This document shows, in pieces, positions 1-11,220 of a DNA stretch of 64,000 nt. The stretch spans positions 124,001 through 188,000 of the forward strand of contig JAZKJV010009329.1 of assembly GCA_037367405.1 (NCBI GenBank), in the 5' to 3' direction. This DNA comes from Ottelia alismoides (Eukaryota > Streptophyta > Magnoliopsida > Alismatales > Hydrocharitaceae). The position numbers were made by a program, and so were the translations under genes. The number at the start of each line of letters is the position of its first letter. Within the stretch, counting starts at the first letter, position 1. The notes beneath the pieces were generated by a model. The model ran no database searches, was not told where the DNA came from, and was given only the letters and a program-made list of their open reading frames with translations.

Positions 1-367
1 GCGCTCCTCCACGCGCTGCCAGACCTCGCGCGCTCCTCCGCGCATCGCCCAGGCCCTCGGCCTCTTACACGTGTCTCATGCGTGCCTCCGTGCGCCACGT
101 CTCCCACGTGCTCCTCGGCGCTCCTCCATCTCTCCGCGCACACCTCTGATCCCTGTGCGTTGTGACTTGGCCGCATATCGCCTAGTGCACGCCGCCTCTC
201 TCTAGGGTTCGGCCAACCCTAGGGTATCTTCGTCAGCAAGGAGACCTTCGTCCGCGTCCCTACGTTAATGGGTTTGGTTGCTTGAGTCTACACATGCAAC
301 CGAACCCGTGGATGTCAGTGTAGACAATCATATCTTCAGTCTACAACCCTAGTCTTCCATTATCATC
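1..367 (+). other. GC-rich leader or LTR remnant ahead of Copia gag
   Basis: C-rich, CG-containing sequence with repeated 'ctcctcc/cgcgc' wording and no open frame of note. It lies directly upstream of a Copia gag start at 368, so it is probably that element's 5' untranslated leader or LTR end. No clear tRNA primer-binding site was seen and the window edge cuts it off. Confidence 0.35.
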
Positions 368-1727
368 ATGTCAGAAATCAAGGCAGATATCCCACCTACA
401 GGTGCCTTCAGAGGTCCTGCGCCTATTGTGAAGATGGACGAGTCAAACTACGAACTGTGGGAATGCGGTTCATGAGTATAATGAAGTCGACCGGTAAGAA
501 GCATATTCTTATTGAGGAAGAGCCTAATGAGAAGACTGGGGTCAACGCCTCATGGGAGGCATATGATGTATATGCCAAGGTTTGGCTGTCAGGAACTTTG
601 GCAATTGCGATTGCAATTGATATTCTCCATCAGCCCACTACAAAAGCAATGTGGGATATTATGGCTGCTACATATTCACAGGCAAAGAATGAGATGAAGA
701 TTCTGCAACTCCAGCATTACATCTTCACAATCAAACAGAGTGCCTGATCTCTACACTCATTATACACGTCTTTACGTGGAATGTTTGAGAAGCTCTACAG
801 CTTCATGCCTCTCACAGCCACTCCTGAGCAACAGAAGACATACCAGAATGCCACTATGGTTAGTGTATTCATGGTAGCCCTGGATCCAGAGTACGAGGCA
901 ACACGTTCTCAGATCTTGGCAGATTTCACTATTCGTCCGATGGAGGAAGTCTTTCACAGACTGAGTTGTATTATTGTTCCTTCATCTACTGCCAATCATA
1001 CCACCTCAGCTATGGCAGCATCTCGAGATCGTGGGGGCCATCATCAATTTTGTGGTCATGGACCTCGAGGTAGAGGAGGTCGTGTTCGGCCATCATGCAC
1101 CTTCTGCCACCGTTCTGGACAAACTGAGGACATGTGATATTCCAAACATGGATTTACTGCTTCTGCATGAGTTGCTGAACAGATTGAACCTCCTTCTGCT
1201 TCCTCTTTGGATCAACGATTTGATGATCTTGTAGCCCGCCTGAGGGGCATTATTCCTCCATCCGATCCTGTTGCATCAGCGCCTGCCTCTGAGAATCATT
1301 CTGACGTTGTTGCTTCTGCATCCACCAATACCTCAGGTAGCACTTATGCATTCACTAGCAGTAGTGGATCTGATACTTTAGAGTGGATTATGGACTCTTG
1401 TGCCACACATCAACTGTGTGGTGATCGAGGTCTACTTATATCCTACTGATAGGTTCCTCCAGGCGATACCATGGTTATGGGATGCACTCCTCGATTACTG
1501 GCCAGGGGAAGATTAGCCTGACACCTTCTATGCACCTCAAGAATATGTTGCACATACCTGATTTTTCTATGAATTTGTTGTCCATTAGCCAACTTACGAA
1601 GGATTTACTTTGTCGAGCAATTTTTGATCCATCTTCTCTCATTTTCAGGACATCCTTACGGGCAAAGTGATTGGGCGTGGCTATGAGAAGGGTGGCCTAT
1701 ATCGTCTCAGTCAGACTCCATATGCTG
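368..1727 (+). pseudogene. Decayed Copia gag-protease fragment
   Basis: The 5' part of a Ty1/copia polyprotein: gag, nucleocapsid zinc knuckle, aspartic protease, then the start of the GAG-pre-integrase segment. An ATG at 368 opens a gag-like start containing D-E-S-N-Y-E-L-W. The frame shifts near 457 and then runs in one frame to about 1449 with in-frame stops at 745 and 1135. The zinc knuckle (near 1098-1140) begins CTFC, but its His is Gln and its last Cys is a stop codon. The protease motif near 1384 reads W-I-M-D-S-C-A-T-H, with the catalytic D-S-G changed to D-S-C. A second shift near 1450-1480 leads into the L-L-S-I-S-Q-L segment. Homology stops abruptly near 1727 at an LTR of another element. 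It is a dead, truncated copy; integrase and RT are missing. Confidence 0.85.
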
Positions 1728-1896
1728 GAATATCCTCATATAATAAATTTTAAATCCACATTTTTATTTTGCATTGCTTTATCTATATTGTGGGTTAATT
1801 GTTGAATTATTCGGATTTTGTGAGCGGTCGCCTCAGCGATGGTGTCGGTCTCGCCTTGTGTAGACCACATTAGACCCTCACAAAGTCGAGATTTCA
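1728..1896 (+). repeat. 5' LTR remnant (3' end of giant LTR)
   Basis: Matches the end of the LTRs at 15027-15184, 21109-21260 and 22020-22162: an 'ataataaatttta' block, then 'attgtgggttaattgttg', then a 'gtgagcggtc' block. It ends in CA two bases before the primer-binding site. Only the last ~170 bp of a ~4 kb LTR remains. Confidence 0.7.
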
Positions 1897-1898
1897 AA

Positions 1899-1918
1899 TG
1901 GCATCATTGTAGGGGGAT
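1899..1918 (+). other. Degenerate Athila-type primer-binding site
   Basis: Reads TGGCATCATTGTAGGGGGAT. It resembles the TGGCGCCGTTGCCGGGGA site known from the Athila/Tat branch of plant Gypsy elements, and the aligned site at 22168 keeps more of it. It lies two bases after the LTR CA end. Confidence 0.6.
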
Positions 1919-3415
1919 CAACAATGAATAGATTGCCTTATGTCCTACTTGTCTATTTTCAGTTATTTCTTTCTCATTTCATTTGATTCTCTTTTTTACT
2001 ATCCCGACTGTCTTCATTATTTGACCTTGTTGCGAGGGACCATGGATCGAGGGAGGTACTACTAGGAGAGGAATACGTATCCACATGAAGCAGAGTCGAC
2101 TTTTCATCCCAAGCCGACTGAAGAGAGCAGCGAAAGAGACTTGGAGAAATTTTAAAGATAGTAACCTTTTGTATTTTCTTTTATTTTAAATTGTAATTTA
2201 AGTGAGAGAGTGTCCCATATAATTTGTAATAACTTAGACTCTCTTGGACACTGCTACTTCACGAGATCCATTGCTCGTGTGTTTGTTCACTTGGGGCCTC
2301 GTCGGTTCTCTTTGTGTTTTCCACTTTCTTTTATTTATTTCCCGTGTTTTGAGTTTTCCCCTTTCTTTTTATTTGTTTTGTGTAATTGAGCCTTAGTATA
2401 GGATTGCTTGTTCGATATATTAAGCCTACAAGTCCTAATTAATTACATGCAATATAGATCTTCGCTTGGACTTAGTCAAATTGTTTGTTAATTATTTGGA
2501 TTTAGAATCAAGCACCGAGAGAGGCTCTATACAACACTGGTAAGACTCGTTGTGGCAGGCACTGAAGAGTCTTTAAGACCGGACATTTGGGGTTCCTTTT
2601 CTGAATAGTTAGCATATATTCTTCACGATTAATAGCAATTCTTGTTTTAAGGTGATTTCATCAGATTACATTTGCATATAGTGTATGTTTAAATTCTTAT
2701 CCAGCATCCTACACAAAGAGAGCTGGGAGCAAGGTGAGCATCTCTATCTTAACATATGTCATTGATTGTCACTTGCATTACTTTTATGACCCTCTTCCTC
2801 TGATGTTGATTGTCATAAGATTCTAAAGGAATTCAAACTTGTTGGGCATCGTGCATGAAAAATATCCAAAAAAAAGATAACCAAAATAAAATCAGGACTG
2901 CTAATTTTATTTCACCTTAAAATCAAATGTAATTGGATTCATTTTCTTAGGAAAAGCAACTCCCTCATTGTACATAGGTTGTATTCTGATTGAGCGAGCC
3001 ACGTACACTTAAGGACTAGAGCCCCCATCCCCGGACATGTTCCCTAAGCGCTTGGGTCGGCTCTTGGGTCATGTTACTTGCTGCAAGCACTTGCCTCTAA
3101 CCGTAGACGAAGTGGTCCTAGTGATCTAGTAGGTATTCTATGCCAACTGGATTACAACCACTCTAGGATACTACACTTGTGAGGTTGAATAACTATTTTA
3201 AATTTGCCTAAAATTAAAAAGATAATTGACCAATCTCTCACAGTCTTCATTGTGTCGAGTTGATGAATTAGAGTTTGCTTTGTGTTTGATTGCCAACCTT
3301 GAATCCGAGTGCATTTTATTTAGTTCAAGTTATCAATCTTTGAGTATCTTTTCTTCTTTTCTTCTTTTTGTTTATCGAATCATTTTTCTTATTCAGCATC
3401 ATCAACATTGTGATC
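1919..3415 (+). other. Retroelement leader, non-coding
   Basis: Homologous in order to the leader at 22186-23862: a 'gttgcgaggg' block near 2030 against 22317, an 'acttaaggactagagcc' block near 3008 against 23200, and a T/C-rich stretch ending at an ATG (3416 against 23863). No gene is seen. Short open frames here are not conserved between the two copies. Confidence 0.6.
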
Positions 3416-4698
3416 ATGGGTTATCCTTATCTCTAGCCGGATCTTACATCTTCTTTTCACCCGTATCACCATTGTGTCAGCATCCCTGGTCCTGCCCAAG
3501 TTGACTCTTTTCTTGAGACACAATTTTATCTCGTCCGGTTCAACCTCAATCCTTGTGCGGTTGGGGTCTTATCCAGAATTTTGTCCCGTATGTCTCTTAC
3601 GCCCTCCTTGTTCCCTCCTGTGTCACCTTCTTCTACCTTTTGGCATGTTGTGTTGTATGATGAGGCCCTCATTGAGGACATTGTAGAAACTATTGCATCG
3701 GGTAGATTGTAGGATGGAATGAGTGTGCTTCTTTTGGAGAATCGTGGATCTTATTTGTGTGGATGCAATTATTGAGGTTTCTCTAGTTGTACATCAGGTT
3801 GAGGATGTGATCTCAGAGGCATTACAGATTGAGGATGATAACACCAATGTTGTATGTTTCCATTTTCCTATATCGACCCTTGAGACATTTCTGCATGTCT
3901 TGTTTCAGGAGCTTGTAGTACGACCTCTATCGGTACTTCAGGAGATGAAGTTGGAACCCGCATTGTATCACCCTTCCTACCAATTGATCTATTTACCTCC
4001 CCCTGATGTCCATATACCCAATGAGCACATAGTAGATTTTGATCAGTAACCTGAGCCATTCAAGTGGATGTTGTTTGATGAGGACCTACATTATCATATG
4101 CCACATCTTGTTAGCCCCTCTCAACAACCTTACATCCTCTCAATCGATGAGTTTGATAATTTTTTCGTTGACGGGAGTTTATATGCAAGCATGACCTCGC
4201 TTTCTAGTGATCAGCTTGCATTACGCCCCAAGGGTTTCTGTGGGTGGATGTAACATTTTCTAGATAATCGGTCTCACCCACTGACTGTCAGCTGATCTGG
4301 CAACTGCAGAGACCGAGTCATCTGATTTTGATGACTCCTTTGAGTCTGCTCTCCTCGATGACTCTCATAAGGACGAGCCATGCTTTGTGGCATTCAATGA
4401 TTTCTTTGATCTTCCGACCATGTGTCCATCGGATGCCCAGTTGCTTAGAGAGTCTCATGATCATTACACTTCATACATTTATGAGACTATGATTGACGTG
4501 GAGGATTCCATCATTGATCCATACTTCTACATGTTTGATTTTGTCGGCTTTGATCACTCACTCTACTCTTCCAAGGCGATGATTTCTCCTGAACCACTGG
4601 ATCTTGGTTTAGTTTCCGATTATCTTGTTCTGGTGGTATACACCCACTTGATTGCTTATACGGTTGTTCTTTTGATTTCGTCATCAGTCTCACTGTGA
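3416..4698 (+). pseudogene. Degenerate ORF of unknown function inside giant-LTR element
   Basis: An ATG at 3416 aligns in position with the gag ATG of the related Athila at 23863, but what follows is not recognisable gag. The first frame has a stop at codon 7 and then stays open to about 3711. Further open pieces follow in other frames (3723-4049, 4068-4253, about 4308-4698). They are rich in Asp, Glu, Ser, Tyr and Pro; examples are P-S-S-T-F-W-H-V near 3620, Y-L-P-P-P-D-V-H near 4000 and an acidic D-D-S-F-E-S segment near 4335. I see no zinc knuckle, protease or RT motif. It could be a captured host fragment, a diverged gag, or an element-specific protein. No function is assigned. Confidence 0.4.
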
Positions 4699-4913
4699 GA
4701 CGATAGCAAGAGTATGGCATTCGTTTGACTGATGTCGTCCTAAACCTTGATACACCGTTATCCTAACCCTTGCGTCGGCTAGGGGCATAAAACCTAAAGC
4801 TCGTTGAGAGTTACCTCAACAATCCACACCTCTTGTATATACATGATTCCATCTTCCGTTCCTTCTTTCTACAGTTTGTCCTACACCCCAGATCTACCAT
4901 CTGATATTTGTCT

Positions 4914-4946
4914 CTATACTTAGGACATGCTTTGTCCTAAGTATAG
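4914..4946. repeat. Perfect 14-bp hairpin ending in a PPT-like G-run
   Basis: The arms CTATACTTAGGACA (4914-4927) and TGTCCTAAGTATAG (4933-4946) are perfect complements around a 5-nt loop, followed at once by GGGG. This is the first unit of a cluster that resumes at 8600 beyond the inserted solo LTR. Confidence 0.85.
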
Positions 4947-5004
4947 GGGGTGTAGACAAAGTGTTCTTTCTTCGTCTTGTTTTGTCACTCCTTTTGTTGC
5001 CTAT

Positions 5005-8000
5005 TGATGACTCAAAATTCCTGCGATCCGGGTTAAGGTGTAAATCATGGTCGTTGAGACCCGAACCGCGAGGCTAAATCAATAAGAAAAAGAAAGACCA
5101 TCAAATATAAAAATCAAGCAAATAAAGCAAATAAATAGTGGTCGCTAATTTATTTTACCTGATATAGCTACCAGGGTTGAACACAAGGAGCACAGAATGC
5201 GTGGGCTACAAAGTAGTCGGGAATTCAAAATAAAAGAAATAAAATATTTTTGGTGGTTTTTTAGTTTTAATTTTTTTTGTGATTTTTAAAATTAAGAAAA
5301 ATGAATAAAAGAAGGCAAAAAGGCACAAACAAATATTTATTAAACACAAAAATAGGTCAGAAAATTAAAATAAAAATATTTTTGGATTTTATGAATATTC
5401 AAGTGTTTGTGGTATTTTTCTTAGATTTTTCTGATTTTTATTTGATTTTATAAAAATGACACAAGGATAAAAATCAAAGGAACTGTGCAGCCAGAATCTA
5501 GAGGCTATTTAAAAATATCTAAATAGCCTATAACATTCAAGCAACAATTTTATGATAAAGTAAAAACAAAATCTAACTAAAGAAACTGAAATTGCATTTT
5601 TTTCTAAATTTTTAATGATTTTTATGATTTTTTAGTGTTTTCCTATTTTTAGGGTTTTTATAAGTCCAAAAGCAACAAAAATTTCATTGAATCAAAAATA
5701 CAACAAAACATACGTACAATAATTTTTTTAGATTTTTAAAGGGCTTTTAATATTTTTAGTTGATTTTTAAATTTAGACAAAAGCAAAATTCACGATTTTT
5801 GAATTTTTAAAAATAGAAAATGAAAACAGAATCCACCCAAAAATTCATAGAAATTTTTACACAATGGCATGAGCCATGTATCCAAATTTCATGAAGTTTG
5901 GACTAGGTTTTCTATTTATTTCAACCAATCAAACACATCCAGTACACAGGGACCTATATGCAAGAAAAAGAAATTCCAAGGACTAAATGATAACACACTT
6001 TAAAGGTCTGAGGGGCCTCCTGTAATTTTTCCACTAATTCCAGCACATGTCCAAAAAAACCACGCACAAGGGTATAAGTACAAATATGAAGAGTAAAATA
6101 TCAGAATATAACATCCATGAAGTTCCAGGTCATACATGCAAATATACCAAAAACACATGTGACGATGCACGTGCACCCATACAAGGAGGACTAAAATGCA
6201 AATAAGGAAAACAATAGGGGCTCAAATGTAAATAGTCCACAGTATACTATTTATTTAACATACTAAATAGGAACATAAAGAAACTGTAGGGGAGGTGACG
6301 CAAATTACCCAGCCGACTCGTGCGGGTCACGTGGCCTGCCAGGTGGCGCTCACTGAATGGAGGGAGATCTGCGGCTCTAGCGCTGACACCTGGGAGATCT
6401 AACGGTTGTCCTGCGGGTGCGGACGTGGGCGTACGTGGGCCATTAGATATCAGATCTAACGGCCTGACAAGGTGCAGGCAACGGACGATGGTGATCAAGT
6501 CTGGACTGTAATGGTGATCCAACGGCAGAGGATGATCCTAGATGAACTCATCCCTGGTGAAGTTCGCCGGAGAACTGGTGGCGCTCCGAACGTCTGATGA
6601 CCGATCAGGAGGAGGGGTTCGACTCGCGACGCTCCTCTGCATCGGATGGCGGTGGCGGATGGAGCATCCACCGGTCGGATCTCTGGGAAGGTGGTGGTGA
6701 CCTGGGATAGCTCCGGCGAGGTGGTCGAGAGGCGCCCTGGGATGTATCTGTGCACGTTCCGACCTGAAAACGAAAGCTTCTGCTCGGAGGAGTTCTTCGG
6801 CGAGGGTTATTTGATTAAACACGAAGGGAAATAACGATGGGATGAGATTTGAAGTTCCGACGAGGCGGGGGAGGAACTTCGATCCTAATCTTGGCTATTT
6901 AAGCCAAGTCTAGGGTGCTCAGGGTGCGGTGGGAAGGTGACGGTGAGTAGGGGAGTCTATCGGAGCGGCTAAGGGTGATCGATGGAGCTCCGACCACTGG
7001 GTCGGAGCCAACGGAAGTCTGATAAAAGATTCGAAGATAAATGGAACTAGGGTCGATGAGAAGTATACCTGATGCTCCAAGATCAATCCTTAGCTCCAGG
7101 GGGATGCGTCGATGAGGGTCGTTGCCTCGACCACGCTACGGCAGGCGGGGAGGCTCGAACGCGATGGAGTTATGGCCACGTATGTTGAGCTTCGGCTACA
7201 GCCACTCAATCCGACCACCAAGGGGTGCTTCCGAATGTTGTCACCAAAGGGAAGGTCTTTAGGGTAGAATGAGGGCTTGTAGCGTGAGCTACTGAGCTGG
7301 GGATCAAAATGAACATTTTATAGCAGGTCTCAGGTGACGATGAAGAATGGACACGGGAACGCGAACCGATGCAGAACCGACACTCCCTAGGAATCCGCGA
7401 GGGTGGCTGATCCATGGGGAAGAGGCGGGCGGTGGAATCCGGGTGAAAGATGGAGGAACCCGATCAAGAAAATTTTGAAAAGTGAGGCTCAAAACGGGTT
7501 CGGGCGAAGAGAGGATCCGGGATGGGGAGTTGGCCGGGGGTCAACAATCCCCCGTGGACCAATCAGAATTAAGCAGTCAATTATTTATAAATTAAATTAA
7601 AAATAGAAATGAGTTTATTTTAAAATATTTAAAAAATAAAAAATGTTTATTTATTTTCAAACTATTTTTTAGTGATTTTTATTTATTTTTATGAAAAATA
7701 AATTATGTTATATACAGTATATTATATTATATACAGGTATAAAATACCTATGTATTTTGAGGTATTTACCCGGCAAATCCTACAAACTTTTTAAATTACC
7801 TATACGACCTTTTGCATAATGTAATTACCCCATCGACCTTATAAATTACCCCAATAACCCTTACGAGCTTCAAACAGAGTAACCGTAGGGGGTCATGGGG
7901 TAAGAGTTGGCAAGTTTACGGGGTCGAGGGGGAATTATGGTGTTTCAATGGTCGTGGAGGTAATTGGCAAAGATTATAGGGTATGCTAGGTAAAAATCCC

Positions 8001-8599
8001 ATGTATTTTATATTATTATTTTTATTTTCTTATTTTTGTACAAATACTCTAACTTTATATTTTATTTCTTTACAACATAAAATTTAGAGTATAAAATTTT
8101 TTTATTTTATTTTTATTGATTATTTACAAGATTGAAAAAATAGGTATATTATTCCGATATACATGGTATGTACAAGGTGGAGAGAGAATTTATTTTGTTT
8201 TTATTTTAATTGTATTTTTTTATTTTTATTTTATTTTTAGAAATATATACAAGATAATATAAACACATTTTTAATTTTATTTTTGTGAAAAAAATGTACA
8301 TATAGAAGGAATATTTACAAGGTTGAATGGCCTTATTTCTCTCTACTTATTTTATTTGGTGATCAGGCCCATATTGGGCCCTCTCTTGGGATTTGGTCAC
8401 TTAATATTTATTCTAATTATTTCCTTCTTTTTCTTTATTCTTTATTCTTTTATTTTTGCACAAATACAGGCTAATTATTCATATTTACACAAAGCATGCC
8501 TATTTGATAACTTATTGTATTTACAGTTATCTACATCGTATTTTGCCAAGATAATTAGCTAAAATAAAAGAATAAAGAGTGATGAATGAGTATTCATCA
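5005..8599 (-). repeat. Solo giant LTR (Athila-like), reverse orientation
   Basis: A 3595 bp LTR on the minus strand, beginning TGATGAAT and ending TCATCA. It is flanked by the perfect 5-bp duplication CCTAT (5000-5004 and 8600-8604). Removing LTR plus one TSD rejoins the host sequence at a 'cctatacttagg' hairpin arm. On the minus strand it is homologous in order to the LTRs at 10944, 17545 and 41363: self-complementary start, AT-rich arm, a 'ggtccacgggg' block, a GC-rich centre (about 6300-7560), an AT-rich arm, a 'gttcaaccctgg' block and the end. No internal domain or second LTR copy is attached. Stretches between the blocks hold no gene. Confidence 0.8.
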
Positions 8600-8990
8600 C
8601 CTATACTTAGGGAGCTCTCACCCTAACTATACGAGTAGTGATGCGTACATTTCCCCAACGTATTTTTTTCTTTTTACCGGTTTATTGGTCCCCTCGCCCT
8701 TCTCCTCTCCTATTGATATTCCTAACTATACTTACGGATTTTCCACCCTAAGTATAAGGGGTGACCAACGAGTTGATATCTACTCATTCCCATCCTTGAA
8801 CCTCCCTACCTTGTATACAGTCTGATATACTTAGGATTACTTAATCCTAAGTACGGGGGCAACGGTCGACTTCTCATTCTTTCATCCTTTCGTCGTTATA
8901 ATATAGGCTCTTTTATACTAAGTACAAGTTATGTCTTCTTCTTTTCTCTATTATCTATGAGGACATAGCTCAAGCTAAGTATAGGGGGGT
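8600..8990 (+). repeat. Cluster of CTATACTTAGG / CCTAAGTATAGG hairpins and PPT-like runs
   Basis: Contains imperfect pairs near 8601-8632 and 8731-8761. A perfect 11-bp hairpin TACTTAGGATT/AATCCTAAGTA (8828-8853) is followed by CGGGGG. A further CTAAGTATAGGGGGG lies near 8974-8988, followed by TGTATATACATG. It continues the hairpin at 4914. The same motif cluster occurs, reversed, at 46925-47163. Confidence 0.75.
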
Positions 8991-9147
8991 TGTATATACA
9001 TGATTTATACTTTATCCATAACTCGTACTTTCATATTTTTAAATAATAAGGCTAACCTATGATTGATTCACTATAAAGAATAAACCAGGAAAAACTTGTA
9101 TAAATTTATTCAAAGTTCTTTGTATATATTAATTAATAAATCAGGTT

Positions 9148-9490
9148 AAAATGTTTTGCAAAATGTTTGAAATTGTTTTGAAAAATTATTTGAAAACCTT
9201 TTGAAAATTGTTTGAAAAATATTTGGTAAAATGTTTTCAACCCATTGTAAATATGTTTTGTATGTAAAAATTTCTTTCTTTTGTTTGAATAAAATATTTT
9301 GAAAATATGTTTGCAAATGATTTGAAAATTATTTGTAAAAATATTTTGAAAAAAAACTATACATACTATTTGAAAAATCTTTGCAAAATGATTTTCAAAT
9401 TTTGTAAATATTTGTAAAATTATTTGTCAAAATTATTTTCAAAATAAAGTTTTCAAAATGTTTGTGAAAATTTTTCAAATTATTTTGAGA
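9148..9490 (+). repeat. A/T tracts phased at ~11 bp
   Basis: Seven consecutive 11-12 nt units of the form AAAAnnnTTTG fill 9148-9225 (for example AAAACCTTTTG, AAAATTGTTTG, AAAAATATTTG). Looser units continue to about 9490 and again at about 9625-9770. Spacing near the helical repeat predicts intrinsic curvature. No coding potential. Confidence 0.6.
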
Positions 9491-10924
9491 AACATATATA
9501 ACATTCAAGAAAATAAAGACTCTTGGAAATAACTAACGATAATTTATAAATTCTTGCACCTAATTCTTGTAAATACAGAAGCACTCCCATGTAAATAGTT
9601 GTACATATTTCTTTTACTAGCCTTGGTATTTTTCAAAAAAAATCCCTAAAAATTTGTAAAATTCAAAAATGCATAAAAATGTGCAAAACATTTTAAAAGA
9701 TGCATTAAAACTTGCAAAACCTTTTCAAAAACCCATAAAAATTTAAAATTAGAACAATACTTCACAAAAATATTTTTCTACATTGTACATAGCATTTGCA
9801 TTTTTTGGATTGATAACGATGATTGAATTAGTCTAAATAAAATCTGAATATTGGAGCTTGGTTGGACCTTAATCTACTTAATCATAGGAACCTTATAGGA
9901 ACTGGAATTGAGGCACTTCAGGTTTAGTAGACTTAGTTCTTTGTGACCATAAGACTAGGTTTAGTGTCATCTAGATTACATGAGTAGAATATTTCAAAAC
10001 ATATGCTTGACTCTTGTCGAGAGTGACCTAACTTGCATACATGAACCTAACACTTTGCTCAACTCACTTGAAGTGGTAGAGGGATGGATTTGCCAGCATG
10101 AGACATAAGCGAATGGAAATATATGAAGTCACAATTCTGTGGTCATTGTTCCCCAAACTGATCTAGTAACGAAGAGGTCTAAAGACAGAAGGTTGCCGGC
10201 TGCAATAATGCTTCAAAAGAGGGATAGTCTACTAGCTCAAGAAGAAAAAGTCCTTATGTAAATGTTGATGTATATAGTATTAAAAAAATTGCAAAACTCA
10301 AAAACTCCAAAAAAATAGACGAGCGAAAATCAAAGAAAAAATCAATTCCCATCGGAGTATGTATATAGTCAATAAGCAAGCTTGAGCTTCAAAGTCAAAA
10401 ATACATGTGAGCATGCGGCCGGATGACTTGGCTACATTGGTCAAGCATCCTAGGATAGAGTGGCTACACTGGCTACCATTCATTCTCTTCTCCAGCTCCT
10501 CTTCTTGAGCCGGTTGCACTTGAACTTAGAAGGGAATACCCTGCTTCTCAAGCAAAGAGTTGTTGGATTGGGGAATTAGAGTCGTCATGTTGGAGAAAGA
10601 TTGAATTTTACCGCTTTGGCGAGAGGGGCTACACATCGCTGACACTGTACAAGATAGATTCATAGTCATAAGGGACTGCGTATGACATCGACTTGTTTTA
10701 ACCTGGCTTTTGAGAGGATTTGGGCAGAGTTTTGTGGTTCTTAGAGGTTGTTGTGTTTCAAGTTCGATTCCCATTAGGGTTCCTACCAAACCTAATCTCC
10801 AAAGGTCCGACTGAGCTTCAAACTTTGATTTTGTGGAGATAAGTTTAAGAATTATAATCAATCCAAGCTATTTCCTTTTCTTTTTTATTTTTTTCTGCAC
10901 TTATAGGCATGTGTTTGCTAGGGT
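9491..10924 (+). other. Conserved non-coding block upstream of 3' LTR
   Basis: No gene recognised. A block near 9916 ('gcacttcaggtttagtag') and one near 10052 ('aacactttgctcaactcac') match, in the same order, minus-strand sequence of the Athila element near 46340 and 46220. This marks a shared 3' untranslated region. The weak minus-strand open frames at 10298-10861 have no recognisable family. Confidence 0.5.
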
Positions 10925-10943
10925 AAAGGCAAGTATAGGAGGG
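10925..10943 (+). other. Polypurine tract of 3' LTR
   Basis: A purine-rich run, AAAGGCAAGTATAGGAGGG, abuts the LTR start at 10944. It carries the same AAGTATAGG wording as the upstream hairpin cluster. This is the expected plus-strand priming site in LTR elements. Confidence 0.65.
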
Positions 10944-11220
10944 TTATTAATCTCCATTTCATCACCTTTATTTTTTCATTTTGGCCCTTAAACCCTAGCT
11001 AAATTCATGTATATATCATAATTTTGTACAAAATAGCTCCAATCATTTATATTTGTAAATATTGTATAAAGTGGTGTACTTAAAGCCAAAATAAAAGAAT
11101 AAAGAAAAGAGACGAAAAAGAAATGAAATATAATAGGTAATGAATGACCCAAAACTCTGAGACCTATGCATCATGATGACTTGGTTGACAAGGAATAAAT
11201 TATGGGGATATAAGTGCCAA

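Noticed and set aside
8600..8615. Apparent polypurine tract making the 5005-8599 LTR a 3' LTR of a minus-strand element
   Set aside because: The tract is just the host's CCTATACTTAGG hairpin arm, half of which is the CCTAT target duplication. Perfect TSDs on both sides show a solo LTR.
9148..9490. Regular short repeats as a CRISPR-like array
   Set aside because: Units of 11-12 bp with no spacer/repeat structure, in a eukaryotic transposon context.
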